This document shows, piece by piece, positions 45,877 through 54,451 of a stretch of DNA of 64,000 nt. The stretch is taken from the NCBI GenBank assembly GCA_002356635.1, contig CP023454.1, forward strand, positions 2,526,501-2,590,500, written 5' to 3'. Position 1 is the stretch's first letter. Each line of letters starts with the position of its first letter. The translations under genes were made by a program, and so were the position numbers. This DNA comes from Rhodobacteraceae bacterium QY30. GTDB lineage: Bacteria > Pseudomonadota > Alphaproteobacteria > Rhodobacterales > Rhodobacteraceae. The notes under the pieces are model-generated. The model ran no database searches. It was not told where the DNA came from and was given only the letters and a program-made list of their open reading frames with translations.

Positions 45877-45905
45877 TTGAAATCGCCGCCGCCGCCTTGT
45901 ATCTC
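45877..45905 (+). promoter_or_regulatory. Candidate sigma-70-type promoter of gcrA
   Basis: TTGAAA (45877-45882) and TATCTC (45900-45905) are 17 bases apart, about 72 bases before ATG 45977. The rest of the 359-bp argD-gcrA gap contains the direct repeat just upstream and no supported gene. Confidence 0.55.
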
Positions 45906-45976
45906 GGTGCGTCCCGACTAGAATGGGATGCAGCCGCGGCGGTAAGGTTTCCGGTCCGCGAAAGGGAATAGCAAGC

Positions 45977-46621
45977 ATGTCCTGGACCGATGAGCGCGTC
46001 GAGACGCTGAAGAAGATGTGGGCCGAGGGGCAGTCGGCCAGCCAGATCGCCAAGGAACTGGGCGGCGTCACCCGCAATGCCGTGATCGGCAAGGTCCATC
46101 GCCTGGGCCTTTCGAACCGTGTCGGCGGTGACGAACCCGCGGCTGACGCGCCCGAGGCACGCCCCGAACCCGCCGCCGCGCGGGCGCCGGCCGCTGCCCC
46201 GGCCCAGCCCGCCGCCGCAAGGCCCGCACCACAGCCCGCGGCCGCGGCGGCCGCCGCGCCCCGTCCGGCCCCTGCTGCTGCTCCCGCCGCCGCTCCGCGC
46301 GCCGATACGGCGCCGGTGGCCAGCAACGTGACGCCCCTCAGGAAACAGATCGTGCCCGCGGGCCAGCCGCTGCCGCCGCAGCCTTCGGCCAACGAAATCA
46401 GCCCCGAGGCGCTGGCATCCGTCCGCGAGGTCGAGAAGAAGGCCCGCCGCCTGACGCTGATGGAGTTGACCGAGCGGACCTGCAAATGGCCGATCGGCGA
46501 TCCCGCGACCGATGACTTCTGGTTCTGCGGCCTGCCCAGCCACGCCGGTAAACCCTATTGCGAGGCGCATGTCGGCGTGGCGTTCCAGCCGATGTCCTCG
46601 CGCCGCGACCGCCGGCGCTAA
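45977..46621 (+). CDS. gcrA: GcrA cell-cycle regulator
   Basis: 214 residues. It is an alphaproteobacteria-specific transcription factor that binds sigma-70 RNA polymerase and recognises CcrM-methylated GANTC promoters. The N-terminal helix-turn-helix is near-perfect: SWTDERVETLKKMWAEGQSAS, then QIAKELGGVTRNAVIGKVHRLGL (the blocks here overlap the known DNA-binding region). A long Ala/Pro-rich linker (about 55-115) leads to the C-terminal domain with RTCKWPIGDP and FCGLPSHAGKPYCEAH, which contacts sigma-70. The linker is longer than in Caulobacter. A terminator follows. Confidence 0.97.
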   Translation: MSWTDERVETLKKMWAEGQSASQIAKELGGVTRNAVIGKVHRLGLSNRVGGDEPAADAPEARPEPAAARAPAAAPAQPAAARPAPQPAAAAAAAPRPAPAAAPAAAPRADTAPVASNVTPLRKQIVPAGQPLPPQPSANEISPEALASVREVEKKARRLTLMELTERTCKWPIGDPATDDFWFCGLPSHAGKPYCEAHVGVAFQPMSSRRDRRR

Positions 46622-46645
46622 GCCGGACACGCGATCCCCGAATGG

Positions 46646-46680
46646 AACCCGCAGCGCCTATTGGCCTGCGGGTTTTGCTT
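46646..46680. terminator. Terminator after gcrA, overlapping the tesA stop
   Basis: AACCCGCAG (46646-46654) pairs with CTGCGGGTT (46666-46674), followed by TTGCTTTT. The 11-base loop holds the minus-strand stop codon (46658-46660) of the convergent esterase, as in the other stop-in-loop hairpins of this window. Confidence 0.75.
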
Positions 46681-47380
46681 TTGCCAGCAACTCCAGCACC
46701 CGCGGCCCCAGCGCCTCGACCACCAGCGCCACCCCCTTGGCGGTAGGATGCAGGCCATCCGCTTGCAGAAGCTGGTCCTGCGGTGTTCCCGCCTCCCGGG
46801 CGGTGCGCAAAGGCGCCAGGAAATCCTCGGCCAGCAGCGCGCCATGCGCCCGCGCCAGATCAGGATACATCGCGTCGAACTCGGCCTTGTAGGCGGGTCC
46901 GTAGTTCAGGGGCGCGTGCAGGCCCACCAGCAGCACCGGGATCCCGCGCGCATCCGCCTTGCCCAGGATTGCGTCCAGGTTCGACCGCGCCTCGGCCGGC
47001 GACAGTCCCCGCAGCAGGTCATTGCCGCCCAGCGCCACGATCAGCGCGCCGGTTTCCGGCACCAGCGCCCAGTCGGTTCGCGCCAGCCCGCCCGCCGTCG
47101 TGTCACCCGAAACCCCGGCGTTCATCACCGTCACGTCCGCGCCCCTGGCCCTCAGCCAGGCCTCCAGTTGCGGGACCAGCCCGTCTTCGGGGGGCAGGCC
47201 GTAGCCTTGCGTCAGGCTGTCGCCCAGCGCAACCACCGTCACCGGCGCGGCCACGCCGCCCGTCGCGGCGGCAAGTGCCAGAAATGTCACAAAAATCACG
47301 TTGCGCGCGGCGCGCCATGCCCCATATCCAAGGGCAGCGGCCAGAGGAAGGACCGCCGCCAGACGAAGGGCCGCGACCAT
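46658..47380 (-). CDS. tesA: SGNH arylesterase / acyl-CoA thioesterase I (TesA-like)
   Basis: An exported hydrolase of up to 240 residues. The SGNH blocks are VVALGDSLTQGYG (nucleophile Ser), NAGVSGDTTAGG, IVALGGNDLLRG and DGLHPTAKGV (catalytic Asp and His). The N-terminus has two hydrophobic runs; the second (IFVTFLALAAATGGVA) looks like the true signal peptide, so GTG 47299 is an alternative start giving 213 residues. With ATG 47380 the start codon overlaps that of the divergent ABC gene. The E. coli tesA-ybbA-ybbP locus has the same head-to-head layout. Confidence 0.88.
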   Translation of the reverse strand: MVAALRLAAVLPLAAALGYGAWRAARNVIFVTFLALAAATGGVAAPVTVVALGDSLTQGYGLPPEDGLVPQLEAWLRARGADVTVMNAGVSGDTTAGGLARTDWALVPETGALIVALGGNDLLRGLSPAEARSNLDAILGKADARGIPVLLVGLHAPLNYGPAYKAEFDAMYPDLARAHGALLAEDFLAPLRTAREAGTPQDQLLQADGLHPTAKGVALVVEALGPRVLELLAKAKPAGQ

Positions 47381-48050
47381 GACCGACAGAATCCTTGCGC
47401 TTTCGGGCGTTCGCCTGACCCTTGCGGGGAACGCCGGCCCCGTCGAGGTGTTGCGGGGCATCGACCTTTCGGTGATGCGGGGCGAAAGCATGGGGCTGAT
47501 CGGTCCGTCGGGATCGGGCAAGTCGTCACTCCTGATGCTGATGGGCGGGCTTGAACGCGCGACCGCAGGCCAGGTTCTGGCGCTGGGCCAGGATCTGGGC
47601 GCGATGTCGGAAGATGCGCTGGCCCGCTTCCGCCGTGCGAATATGGGGATCGTGTTCCAGTCCTTCCACCTGATTCCCACCCTGACCGCGCTGGAAAACG
47701 TCGCGCTTCCGCTGGAACTGGCCGGTGCGCCGGACGCAATGGCCCGCGCCGCGCAGGAACTGGACGCGATGGGGCTGGGCGCGCGGGGCGGCCATTACCC
47801 CAGCCAGCTTTCCGGGGGCGAGCAGCAGCGCGTCGCCCTGGCCCGGGCCTTCGTCGCCCGTCCCGCAATTCTTCTGGCCGATGAGCCGACCGGCAATCTG
47901 GATGGCGCCACCGGCGCGGCCATCATGGATCAACTGTTCGCCCTGCGCGACCGGCACGGCGCCACGCTGGTGCTGGTCACCCACGCGCCCGAACTCGCGG
48001 CCCGCTGCGACCGGGTGGTGCGCCTTGCCGACGGGTTGATCGCATCATGA
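47379..48050 (+). CDS. ABC transporter ATPase (YbbA/LolD-like)
   Basis: 223 residues. Walker [10 protein letters not shown], signature [14 protein letters not shown] and Walker [14 protein letters not shown] place it with MacB/LolD-type ATPases that act mechanically on periplasmic substrates through an FtsX-like permease. AAGGG lies eight bases before ATG 47379. The downstream permease starts inside its stop (ATGA, 48047-48050). The pair sits head to head with tesA, as ybbA-ybbP does in E. coli. Confidence 0.93.
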   Translation: MTDRILALSGVRLTLAGNAGPVEVLRGIDLSVMRGESMGLIGPSGSGKSSLLMLMGGLERATAGQVLALGQDLGAMSEDALARFRRANMGIVFQSFHLIPTLTALENVALPLELAGAPDAMARAAQELDAMGLGARGGHYPSQLSGGEQQRVALARAFVARPAILLADEPTGNLDGATGAAIMDQLFALRDRHGATLVLVTHAPELAARCDRVVRLADGLIAS

Positions 48051-50566
48051 TCGCTGTTGCCCGGACGGCGCTGCGACTGGCCTTGCGCGACCTTCGCGGC
48101 GGTCTGCGCGGCCTCAGGGTCTTCGTGCTCAGCCTTTGCCTGGGCGTCGCGGCCATCGCCGCCGTGGGAACCGTGCGCGGCGCCATCGCCGATGCGCTTG
48201 TCGAACAGGGAGCCGTGCTTTTGGGCGGCGATGCCGAGGTGTCCTACACCTACCGGTTCGCCACCGGGGAGGAGCGCGCGTTCTTGCAGGCCCAGGCCGC
48301 CCGGCTCTCGGAAACCGTCGAGTTCCGGTCGATGGCGGTGACGCCGGACCAGACGCAGCGGGCGCTGACGCAGGTGCGGGCCGTCGATGGCGCCTACCCC
48401 CTGGTCGGCGCGCTGCGGCTGGATCCGCCCATGCCGGTGCAACAGGCCCTTTCGGGCCGGGGGGCGGTCATGGACCGGCTTCTGGCCGAACAGCTGGGCC
48501 TTTCCCCCGGAGACGGCTTCGACCTGGGCGGCGCGCGCTTCACCCTCAGCGCCCGGATCCTGCGCGAACCCGACGGCGCCGCTTCGGGGATGAGTTTCGC
48601 GCCCCGGACCATCGTCGCGCTGGACGATGCGCGGTCGGCCAACCTGCTGGTGCCGGGCAGTCTGTTCGACAGCAGCTACCGGCTGCTTCTGACGCCCGGC
48701 ACGGATTTGTCCGCCCTGCGCCAAAAGGTGGAAACCGCCTTCCCCGACAGCGGCCTGCGCTGGCAGGACCGTCGCAAGGCCGCGCCGGGAACCGAGATGT
48801 TCCTGGACCGGATGGCGGAATTTCTGGTGCTGGTGGGCCTTGCGGCACTGGCCGTCGGCGGCATCGGCATCGCGGCGGCGGTGCAGGACTGGCTGGCGCA
48901 GCGCCGGGAAAGCATCGCGACACTGAAGGCACTGGGGGCGGAATCGCGGTTGATCCACGCGATCTACGGCCTGCAGATCGGTCTGGTCACGCTGGCCGGG
49001 ATCGGCCTTGGCCTGGCGCTTGGCACGCTGGGACCGATGCTTGCGGCACCGCTGATCCAGGCCAGCCTGCCCCTGCCCGTAGCGATCCGGCCCAGCCTGC
49101 CGGGCCTTGCGATGGCGGCGGTCTATGGGGGCCTTGCGGCCGCGATTTTCACGCTTTGGCCCTTGGCGCGGCTGGATCAGGTGCGCCCTGCCGCGCTGTT
49201 TCGCGACCTGGGCGAGGGCGCGAAGCGGCGGCCTGGCTGGCGCATGATGGCGGCGACCGGTCTGGTGCTGGCGGTGCTTGTCGGGGTGGCGACCGCCACG
49301 TCGGGCAACCCGGAACTGGTCCTTGGCGCGCTGGGCGGCGTCGCCGCGGCGCTGGCCGTGCTGGCGCTGGCGGCGGCGGGTCTGCGCCAGGGGGCGCGGC
49401 GAATCGCGCCCCGCCTTCGTGGGAGGCCCGGCCTGCGGCTGGCCCTGGCGGCGATCGGCAGCCCGGGAGGCGGAACCGTGCCGGTGGTGCTGGCGCTGGG
49501 GCTGGGGCTGTCGGTGCTGGCGGCCCTGGGCCAGGTCGACGCGAATTTCCGCGCGGCCATCGCCGCAGACCTGCCCCGTCGCGCGCCCAGCTATTTCTTC
49601 ATCGACATCCAGCCCGACCAGATCGCGCCCTTCCTGGCCCGAGCCGACGAAACACCCGGCGTGACCCGGACCGAATCCGCCCCCATGCTGCGCGGCATCA
49701 TCACCCGGATCAACGGCGCGGACGCCCGCCGCGTTGCGGGCGATCACTGGGTGCTTCGGGGCGACCGGGGGATCACCTACGCCGCCACGCCTCCGCCGAA
49801 CACCACCATTACCGAAGGCGCATGGTGGCCCGCCAAGGAAGCGGGACCGCCCCAGATCAGCTTTTCCGCCAAGGAAGGCGCCGAACTGGGCCTGAAGCTG
49901 GGCGACCGGCTGACCGTCAACATCCTGGGCCGCGACATCGAGGCGCGCATCACCTCGTTCCGGCGGGTGGATTTCTCGACCGCGGGCATCGGCTTCGTGA
50001 TGACGATGAACCCCGCCGCGCTTGCAGGGGCGCCGCACAGCCATATCGCCACGGTCTACACCGACGGAAGCTTCGACCATTCGGCCTTCCTGCGGCAGGT
50101 TGGCGCGACCTGGCCCAACATTACCGCCATCCGCATCAGCGACGTGATCGCCCGCGTCACCGAGGCGCTGACAGCGATCTCGCGCGGGGTGGCCCTGGCG
50201 GCGGGCGTGACGCTGGTCAGCGGCGCGGTGGTGCTGATCGGCACCGCCGCCGCAGGCGATGCCGACCGCCGGCGCGAGGCGGCGGTCCTGCGCAGCCTCG
50301 GGGCAAGCCGGGGCCAGATCCGCGCCTCGTTCGCGCTGCGCTCCGCCTTGACCGGCGCGGCCGCAGGCGGCATCGCCAGCGCGTTCGGCGCGCTTGCCGG
50401 ATGGGCCGTCATGCGCTTCGTGATGGAGGCGCCCTACCGGTTCGAACCGGTCTCGGCGCTGGCGCTGGTTGCGGGCGGAATGCTGGCGGTGCTGGCCGCC
50501 GGACTGGCCTTCGCGGAACCGGCACTGGGCGCAAGACCCGCGCAGGTGCTGCGCGCCCGGGACTAG
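48047..50566 (+). CDS. FtsX-like ABC permease (YbbP-like)
   Basis: 839 residues. A first helix (LRVFVLSLCLGVAAIAAV) precedes a large periplasmic domain. Two FtsX domains follow, each with helical bundles (LVLVGLAALAVGGIGIAAAVQ and GVTLVSGAVVLIGTAAAG) and the characteristic cytoplasmic helix pair (RRESIATLKALGAESRLI; RREAAVLRSLGASRGQIR). It is the partner of the upstream ATPase. Such complexes probably move lipophilic compounds or lipoproteins from the inner membrane; the substrate of YbbAP is not established. Its start overlaps the ATPase stop. Confidence 0.92.
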   Translation: MIAVARTALRLALRDLRGGLRGLRVFVLSLCLGVAAIAAVGTVRGAIADALVEQGAVLLGGDAEVSYTYRFATGEERAFLQAQAARLSETVEFRSMAVTPDQTQRALTQVRAVDGAYPLVGALRLDPPMPVQQALSGRGAVMDRLLAEQLGLSPGDGFDLGGARFTLSARILREPDGAASGMSFAPRTIVALDDARSANLLVPGSLFDSSYRLLLTPGTDLSALRQKVETAFPDSGLRWQDRRKAAPGTEMFLDRMAEFLVLVGLAALAVGGIGIAAAVQDWLAQRRESIATLKALGAESRLIHAIYGLQIGLVTLAGIGLGLALGTLGPMLAAPLIQASLPLPVAIRPSLPGLAMAAVYGGLAAAIFTLWPLARLDQVRPAALFRDLGEGAKRRPGWRMMAATGLVLAVLVGVATATSGNPELVLGALGGVAAALAVLALAAAGLRQGARRIAPRLRGRPGLRLALAAIGSPGGGTVPVVLALGLGLSVLAALGQVDANFRAAIAADLPRRAPSYFFIDIQPDQIAPFLARADETPGVTRTESAPMLRGIITRINGADARRVAGDHWVLRGDRGITYAATPPPNTTITEGAWWPAKEAGPPQISFSAKEGAELGLKLGDRLTVNILGRDIEARITSFRRVDFSTAGIGFVMTMNPAALAGAPHSHIATVYTDGSFDHSAFLRQVGATWPNITAIRISDVIARVTEALTAISRGVALAAGVTLVSGAVVLIGTAAAGDADRRREAAVLRSLGASRGQIRASFALRSALTGAAAGGIASAFGALAGWAVMRFVMEAPYRFEPVSALALVAGGMLAVLAAGLAFAEPALGARPAQVLRARD

Positions 50567-50706
50567 GCGGTTTCCCGGCCTGACCGGGGAACCCGGCATT
50601 TCTGCGATCGGCCGGGGCGCGCGGGTCAATCCTTGGCCAGGCACATCCCCCCTGCCCTTCGGCGCGACTTTGCGGCATGGTGGCACTTCGTCCCGGGGAG
50701 TTCACG

Positions 50707-52119
50707 ATGACCGATCCGTTGCTTGACCATCTGGCCGCGATCTGCGGCGCCGCCAACGTGCTGAGCGGACCCGACGCAGCGCCCTTCGGGCAGGAGCCGA
50801 CCGGCCAGTACCGCTGGACCCCGCGCGCCGTGGTGCGGCCCGGGTCCACGGCCGACGTTTCGGCGGTGATGCGGGTGTTGCAGGCGGCATCGGTACCGGT
50901 GGTGCCGTTGGGCGGTGGGTCGGGCCTGACGGGTGCGACGGCGGCCGAGGGGGCGGTGATGCTGTCGCTGACGCGGCTGAACCGGATCCGCGCCATCAAC
51001 CCGCAGGCCCGCACCGCCACGGTCGAGGCGGGGGTCGTCCTCCAGTCCCTGCACGAGGCGCTTGAGGACCGCGGCCTGTCCTTCCCGCTGTGGTTCGGCG
51101 CACGCGGGACGGCGCAGATCGGCGGTTGCCTGGCGACCAATGCCGGCGGGTCGAACGTGCTGCGCTACGGCAATGCCCGGGCCCTGTGTCTGGGCGTCGA
51201 GGCGGTGCTGCCGGATGGGCGCGTCATGGATCTGCTCTCGGGTCTGCACAAGGACAATTCCGGCTATGACCTGCGCGACCTGCTGATCGGATCGGAAGGG
51301 ACGCTGGCGATCATCACCGCGGCCACACTGAAGCTGCAACCCCGGCCCCGCGCCCGGGCCACGGCGGCAATCGCGCTGCCCGGCCTTGCACCGGCGCTGG
51401 ACCTTCTGAATACGCTGCAAGAGTCGACGGGCGGGATGGTCGAGGCATTCGAATACATGCCGGATCTGTACATGCACCGTCTGGCCGAACACCGGCCCGA
51501 CCTGCGCCCACCCTTCGATCCTTTCCCGCCGGTCACGATCCTGCTGGAGCTGGCCAGCACCCAGGAGGCCGATGCCGTGCCCGATGCCGAGGGCCGCATG
51601 CCGCTGGCACGACGGCTGGAAGACCTGCTGGAACGGATGCTGGCCAATGGCCAGATCAGCGACGCGATCCCCGCGGGATCCGAGGCGCGGCGCCGGGCCT
51701 TCTGGGCGGTGCGCGAGGCGGCAGCCGAGATCACGCTGACCTGCGAGCCGCTGGTGGATACCGACATCGCGGTGCCGCTGGACGCGGTGGAGCCCTTCCT
51801 GCGCGCGATGTCGGCGCGGCTGCAACGCCTGGATCCGGGCGCGGGCGAGATGGTCGTGGCGCACCTGGGGGATGGCAATGTCCATTACACCGCCTATCCG
51901 ACCCGCGCCGATGCGGGACTGGACGAGGCCATCCGCGAAGCCGTCGAGGACGAGGCCCTGCGGCTGGGCGGCAGCTTTTCCGCCGAACACGGCATCGGGC
52001 TGTCGAAACTGGGCGCGATGCGGCGTCACAAGGATCCTGTCGCACTGAAGATGATGCGCGGCATCAAGCGGGTGTTCGATCCGTCCGGCATCCTGAACCC
52101 CGGCAAGACCCTTCCCTGA
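50707..52119 (+). CDS. FAD-linked 2-hydroxyacid dehydrogenase (GlcD/D2HGDH-like)
   Basis: 470 residues. The FAD-binding PCMH domain starts with VVRPGSTADVSAVM and PVVPLGGGSGLTGAT, followed by RGTAQIGGCLATNAGG and RDLLIGSEGTLAIIT. The C-terminal oxidase domain has VVAHLGDGNVHYTAY (metal-binding His residues) and SFSAEHGIGLSK. The family oxidises D-lactate, glycolate or D-2-hydroxyglutarate; the sequence does not settle which. GGGGAG precedes ATG 50707. A likely co-transcribed MFS transporter gene starts 12 bases downstream. Confidence 0.92.
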   Translation: MTDPLLDHLAAICGAANVLSGPDAAPFGQEPTGQYRWTPRAVVRPGSTADVSAVMRVLQAASVPVVPLGGGSGLTGATAAEGAVMLSLTRLNRIRAINPQARTATVEAGVVLQSLHEALEDRGLSFPLWFGARGTAQIGGCLATNAGGSNVLRYGNARALCLGVEAVLPDGRVMDLLSGLHKDNSGYDLRDLLIGSEGTLAIITAATLKLQPRPRARATAAIALPGLAPALDLLNTLQESTGGMVEAFEYMPDLYMHRLAEHRPDLRPPFDPFPPVTILLELASTQEADAVPDAEGRMPLARRLEDLLERMLANGQISDAIPAGSEARRRAFWAVREAAAEITLTCEPLVDTDIAVPLDAVEPFLRAMSARLQRLDPGAGEMVVAHLGDGNVHYTAYPTRADAGLDEAIREAVEDEALRLGGSFSAEHGIGLSKLGAMRRHKDPVALKMMRGIKRVFDPSGILNPGKTLP

Positions 52120-52131
52120 GGCGACTGGCAG

Positions 52132-53316
52132 ATGCGAAACGCCATGGCGCTGATCCTGCGCGATCCGGTGTTGCGGGCGGTGACCCTGGCCGTCTTCCTG
52201 TATGGCGGCTTCATCGGCTCGATCGCGCCTTACCAGTCGCTGGTCGGGGTGACGCGGCTGGGGGTGCCAGACACCGCCTATGCGGCGGTTCTGGTGGTGG
52301 GTGCGCTGGTCGCGGTCACAGCCTCGATCCTGATCGGCATTGCGACGGACCGGGGGCTTTCGCGGCGGCGCGCGGCGCTTCTGTCGGCAACGGCCACGCT
52401 GGCGGGTGCGGGGCTGATGATCGTTGCGCCGTCAGGATGGGGGTTCGTGCTGGTCCATGCGCTGCTTTTTCCGGGGGCAACGCTGTTCGGACAATTCTTC
52501 GCCATCGGACGGGTTGCGGCGGCGGCCCTGCCTCCGGTCGAGCGGGATGCGGTCCTGGCGGTGATCCGCGCGATGCTGGCGCTGGCCTTCGTGGCGGTGG
52601 CGCCGCTTTGGTCGGCGGTGCTGTCGGGGGGTGCGGATCTGTTGTGGATCTATCCCGGCCTTGCCGTGCTGGCGGGCGGGCTGGTGCTGGCGGTCCGGGC
52701 GCTGCCGGAACGGCTGGCGGGGGACGTGCCATCCGGACAATCCTTCCGCGCCGCGCTGAGAGAGCTGGCGCGGGCGGATGTGGTGCTACGCGTCGTGCTT
52801 CTGGGCTGCATCACGGCGGCGATCACCGCCTACCTGGTGCTGATCGGCCTGATCTTCGGGCAGGCCGGGCGGCCCGAGGGCGACGTGGCGCTGTTCGTCG
52901 GCGGGGTCGCGGGAATGGAGGTGCCGTTCATGCTGGCCCTGCCGGTGGCGCTGCGGCTGGCCTCGCGCCGCATGCTGATCGCGGCGGGCGCGGCGATCTA
53001 TGGCGGATGGCTCGCGGCGCTGCCGTGGCTGGCAGGGTCCGACTGGGTCTGGCTGCTGATCCTGCCGGCCGCGTTCGGCGGGGCGGCCGTACTGACGCTG
53101 CCCATCGCCTATCTTCAGGACTTGCTGGCGGGGCGGCCCGGTGCGGGGGCGGCGCTGATCGCGCTTCAGAAAGTGACCGGGGACGGCGCCTGCGCCCTGG
53201 CCTTCGCGGCGGGCACGGCGCTGTCCGGTTACGGCCTGGCAGCGATGCTGGCGGCTTCGCTGGCGGCGATCGGCGGTCTTGGGCTGGCCTGGGTCGACCG
53301 TGTCCGGCAGCCTTAG
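52132..53316 (+). CDS. MFS transporter
   Basis: 394 residues with about twelve hydrophobic helices. The loop between helices 2 and 3 reads GIATDRGLSRRRAALL, a typical MFS motif A. A mid-protein cytoplasmic stretch (RALPERLAGDVPSGQS) divides two six-helix halves. It resembles the sugar-efflux (SetA-like) subgroup. Sitting 12 bases after the FAD oxidase it may carry that enzyme's substrate or product. Its end overlaps the hemC end by four bases. Confidence 0.88.
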   Translation: MRNAMALILRDPVLRAVTLAVFLYGGFIGSIAPYQSLVGVTRLGVPDTAYAAVLVVGALVAVTASILIGIATDRGLSRRRAALLSATATLAGAGLMIVAPSGWGFVLVHALLFPGATLFGQFFAIGRVAAAALPPVERDAVLAVIRAMLALAFVAVAPLWSAVLSGGADLLWIYPGLAVLAGGLVLAVRALPERLAGDVPSGQSFRAALRELARADVVLRVVLLGCITAAITAYLVLIGLIFGQAGRPEGDVALFVGGVAGMEVPFMLALPVALRLASRRMLIAAGAAIYGGWLAALPWLAGSDWVWLLILPAAFGGAAVLTLPIAYLQDLLAGRPGAGAALIALQKVTGDGACALAFAAGTALSGYGLAAMLAASLAAIGGLGLAWVDRVRQP

Positions 53317-54251
53317 TGCCCGGCAAGGAAGCCCGACGGCATCCGGCGAAGCAGTTCCCTTGCAAGGTCGGCCCCCGCCTCGGACGCATCACCGGGTGTG
53401 ACGCGGCGGTCGCCGGCGATGGCTTCGCTGCCATCGGGCCGCAGGATTTCGCCACGCAGGTAAAGCTGTCCCTGCCCCAGCGTCGCAAGCCCGGCGATGG
53501 GCGTCTGGCACGAGCCGTCAAGCGTGGCCAGGAAGGCACGTTCGGCAGCAAGCCGGATTCCGGTGTCCCGGTCGTGTATCCCGGCAAGCAGCGCGGCGAT
53601 GCGGTCGTCGTCGGCGCGCCGTTCGATCCCGATGGCGCCCTGCGCCACGGCGGGCAGCATATCCTCGACCTCGATGGGGCCCTTCGCGACCGATGTCATG
53701 TTCAGCCGGTTCAGCCCCGCCATCGCCAGGAAGGTCGCCACGGCCACACCTTCGTCCAGCTTCCTCAGCCGGGTCTGCACGTTGCCGCGGAATTCGACCA
53801 CCCGCAGATCCGGGCGGCGGTTCAGAAGCTGCGCGCGCCGGCGCAGGGACGACGTGCCGACAACCGACCCCGGCGCCAGATCCGCCAGAGAGGCCACCTG
53901 ACGCGAGACGAAGGCATCGCGCACGTCCTCGCGCGGGAGGTAGCAATCCAGCACCAGACCCTCGGGCTGGGCGACGGGCATGTCCTTCATGGAATGGACG
54001 GCGATGTCGATGCTGCCGTCCAGCAACGCATCCTCGATCTCGCGCGTGAACAGGCCCTTGCCGCCGATCTCGCTCAGCGATCGGTCCTGGATGCGGTCGC
54101 CGGTGGTCTTGATGATGACGATCTCGAACCCGTCCTCGGACAGGCCGTGGCGGTCCATCAGGCGGCGGCGGGTTTCGAAAGCCTGCGCCAGCGCCAGCGG
54201 GGAACCGCGGGTGCCGATCTTGAGCGGGGTCTGGGCATCGGGAATGGTCAT
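53313..54251 (-). CDS. hemC: Porphobilinogen deaminase (hydroxymethylbilane synthase)
   Basis: 312 residues. It polymerises four porphobilinogens into hydroxymethylbilane for heme. Motifs: IGTRGSPLALAQA, GGKGLFTREIEDALLDG, DIAVHSMKDMP, GTSSLRRRAQLL, and the dipyrromethane-cofactor cysteine in LDGSCQTPIAG. ATG 54251 gives the usual length; a longer frame upstream is unsupported. It is divergent from hemE across a 200-bp region with a clear inverted repeat. Confidence 0.96.
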   Translation of the reverse strand: MTIPDAQTPLKIGTRGSPLALAQAFETRRRLMDRHGLSEDGFEIVIIKTTGDRIQDRSLSEIGGKGLFTREIEDALLDGSIDIAVHSMKDMPVAQPEGLVLDCYLPREDVRDAFVSRQVASLADLAPGSVVGTSSLRRRAQLLNRRPDLRVVEFRGNVQTRLRKLDEGVAVATFLAMAGLNRLNMTSVAKGPIEVEDMLPAVAQGAIGIERRADDDRIAALLAGIHDRDTGIRLAAERAFLATLDGSCQTPIAGLATLGQGQLYLRGEILRPDGSEAIAGDRRVTPGDASEAGADLARELLRRMPSGFLAGH

Positions 54252-54307
54252 GAAAGCGGCATACCGCCCGGCGCGCCGCCGTGCAATGCCGCAGCGGCGA
54301 ACGATCG

Positions 54308-54328
54308 GATTGTCATGGCGGGACAATC
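54308..54328. promoter_or_regulatory. Inverted repeat between hemC and hemE
   Basis: GATTGTC (54308-54314) and GACAATC (54322-54328) are perfect 7-bp arms around a 7-base spacer, about 57 bases upstream of hemC and 124 bases upstream of hemE. It has the size of a dimeric regulator site. It is not an FNR box (TTGAT-N4-ATCAA). Confidence 0.5.
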
Positions 54329-54361
54329 GCCGCACCGGGGGGCCCGGGATGGCGGCCGCTC

Positions 54362-54411
54362 TTGACATTGGGCGGCCCGCGCGGGTCAAAGACCGGGCCT
54401 GCGGCTTGACA
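54362..54411 (+). promoter_or_regulatory. Candidate -35 boxes upstream of hemE
   Basis: Two perfect TTGACA hexamers lie at 54362-54367 and 54406-54411. The first has TCAAAG 18 bases downstream as a weak -10; the second has none. The first is the better promoter candidate for hemE, about 45 bases of leader after the start site. Confidence 0.4.
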
Positions 54412-54451
54412 GGCGAAGGCATGTCCTGCGGGTGCAGGAAGGGGGCTGGCG

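Noticed and set aside
45689-45880. Possible 63-aa basic peptide upstream of gcrA
   Set aside because: It has very Arg-rich, uninformative sequence and covers the direct repeat and the -35 of gcrA.
47930-50686. Minus-strand reading frame of 918 codons opposite the FtsX-like permease
   Set aside because: Same reasoning: it shadows a convincing membrane protein gene and has no domain or ribosome site.
54252-54451. FNR-type box controlling hemC/hemE
   Set aside because: I searched for TTGAT-N4-ATCAA and found no acceptable match.
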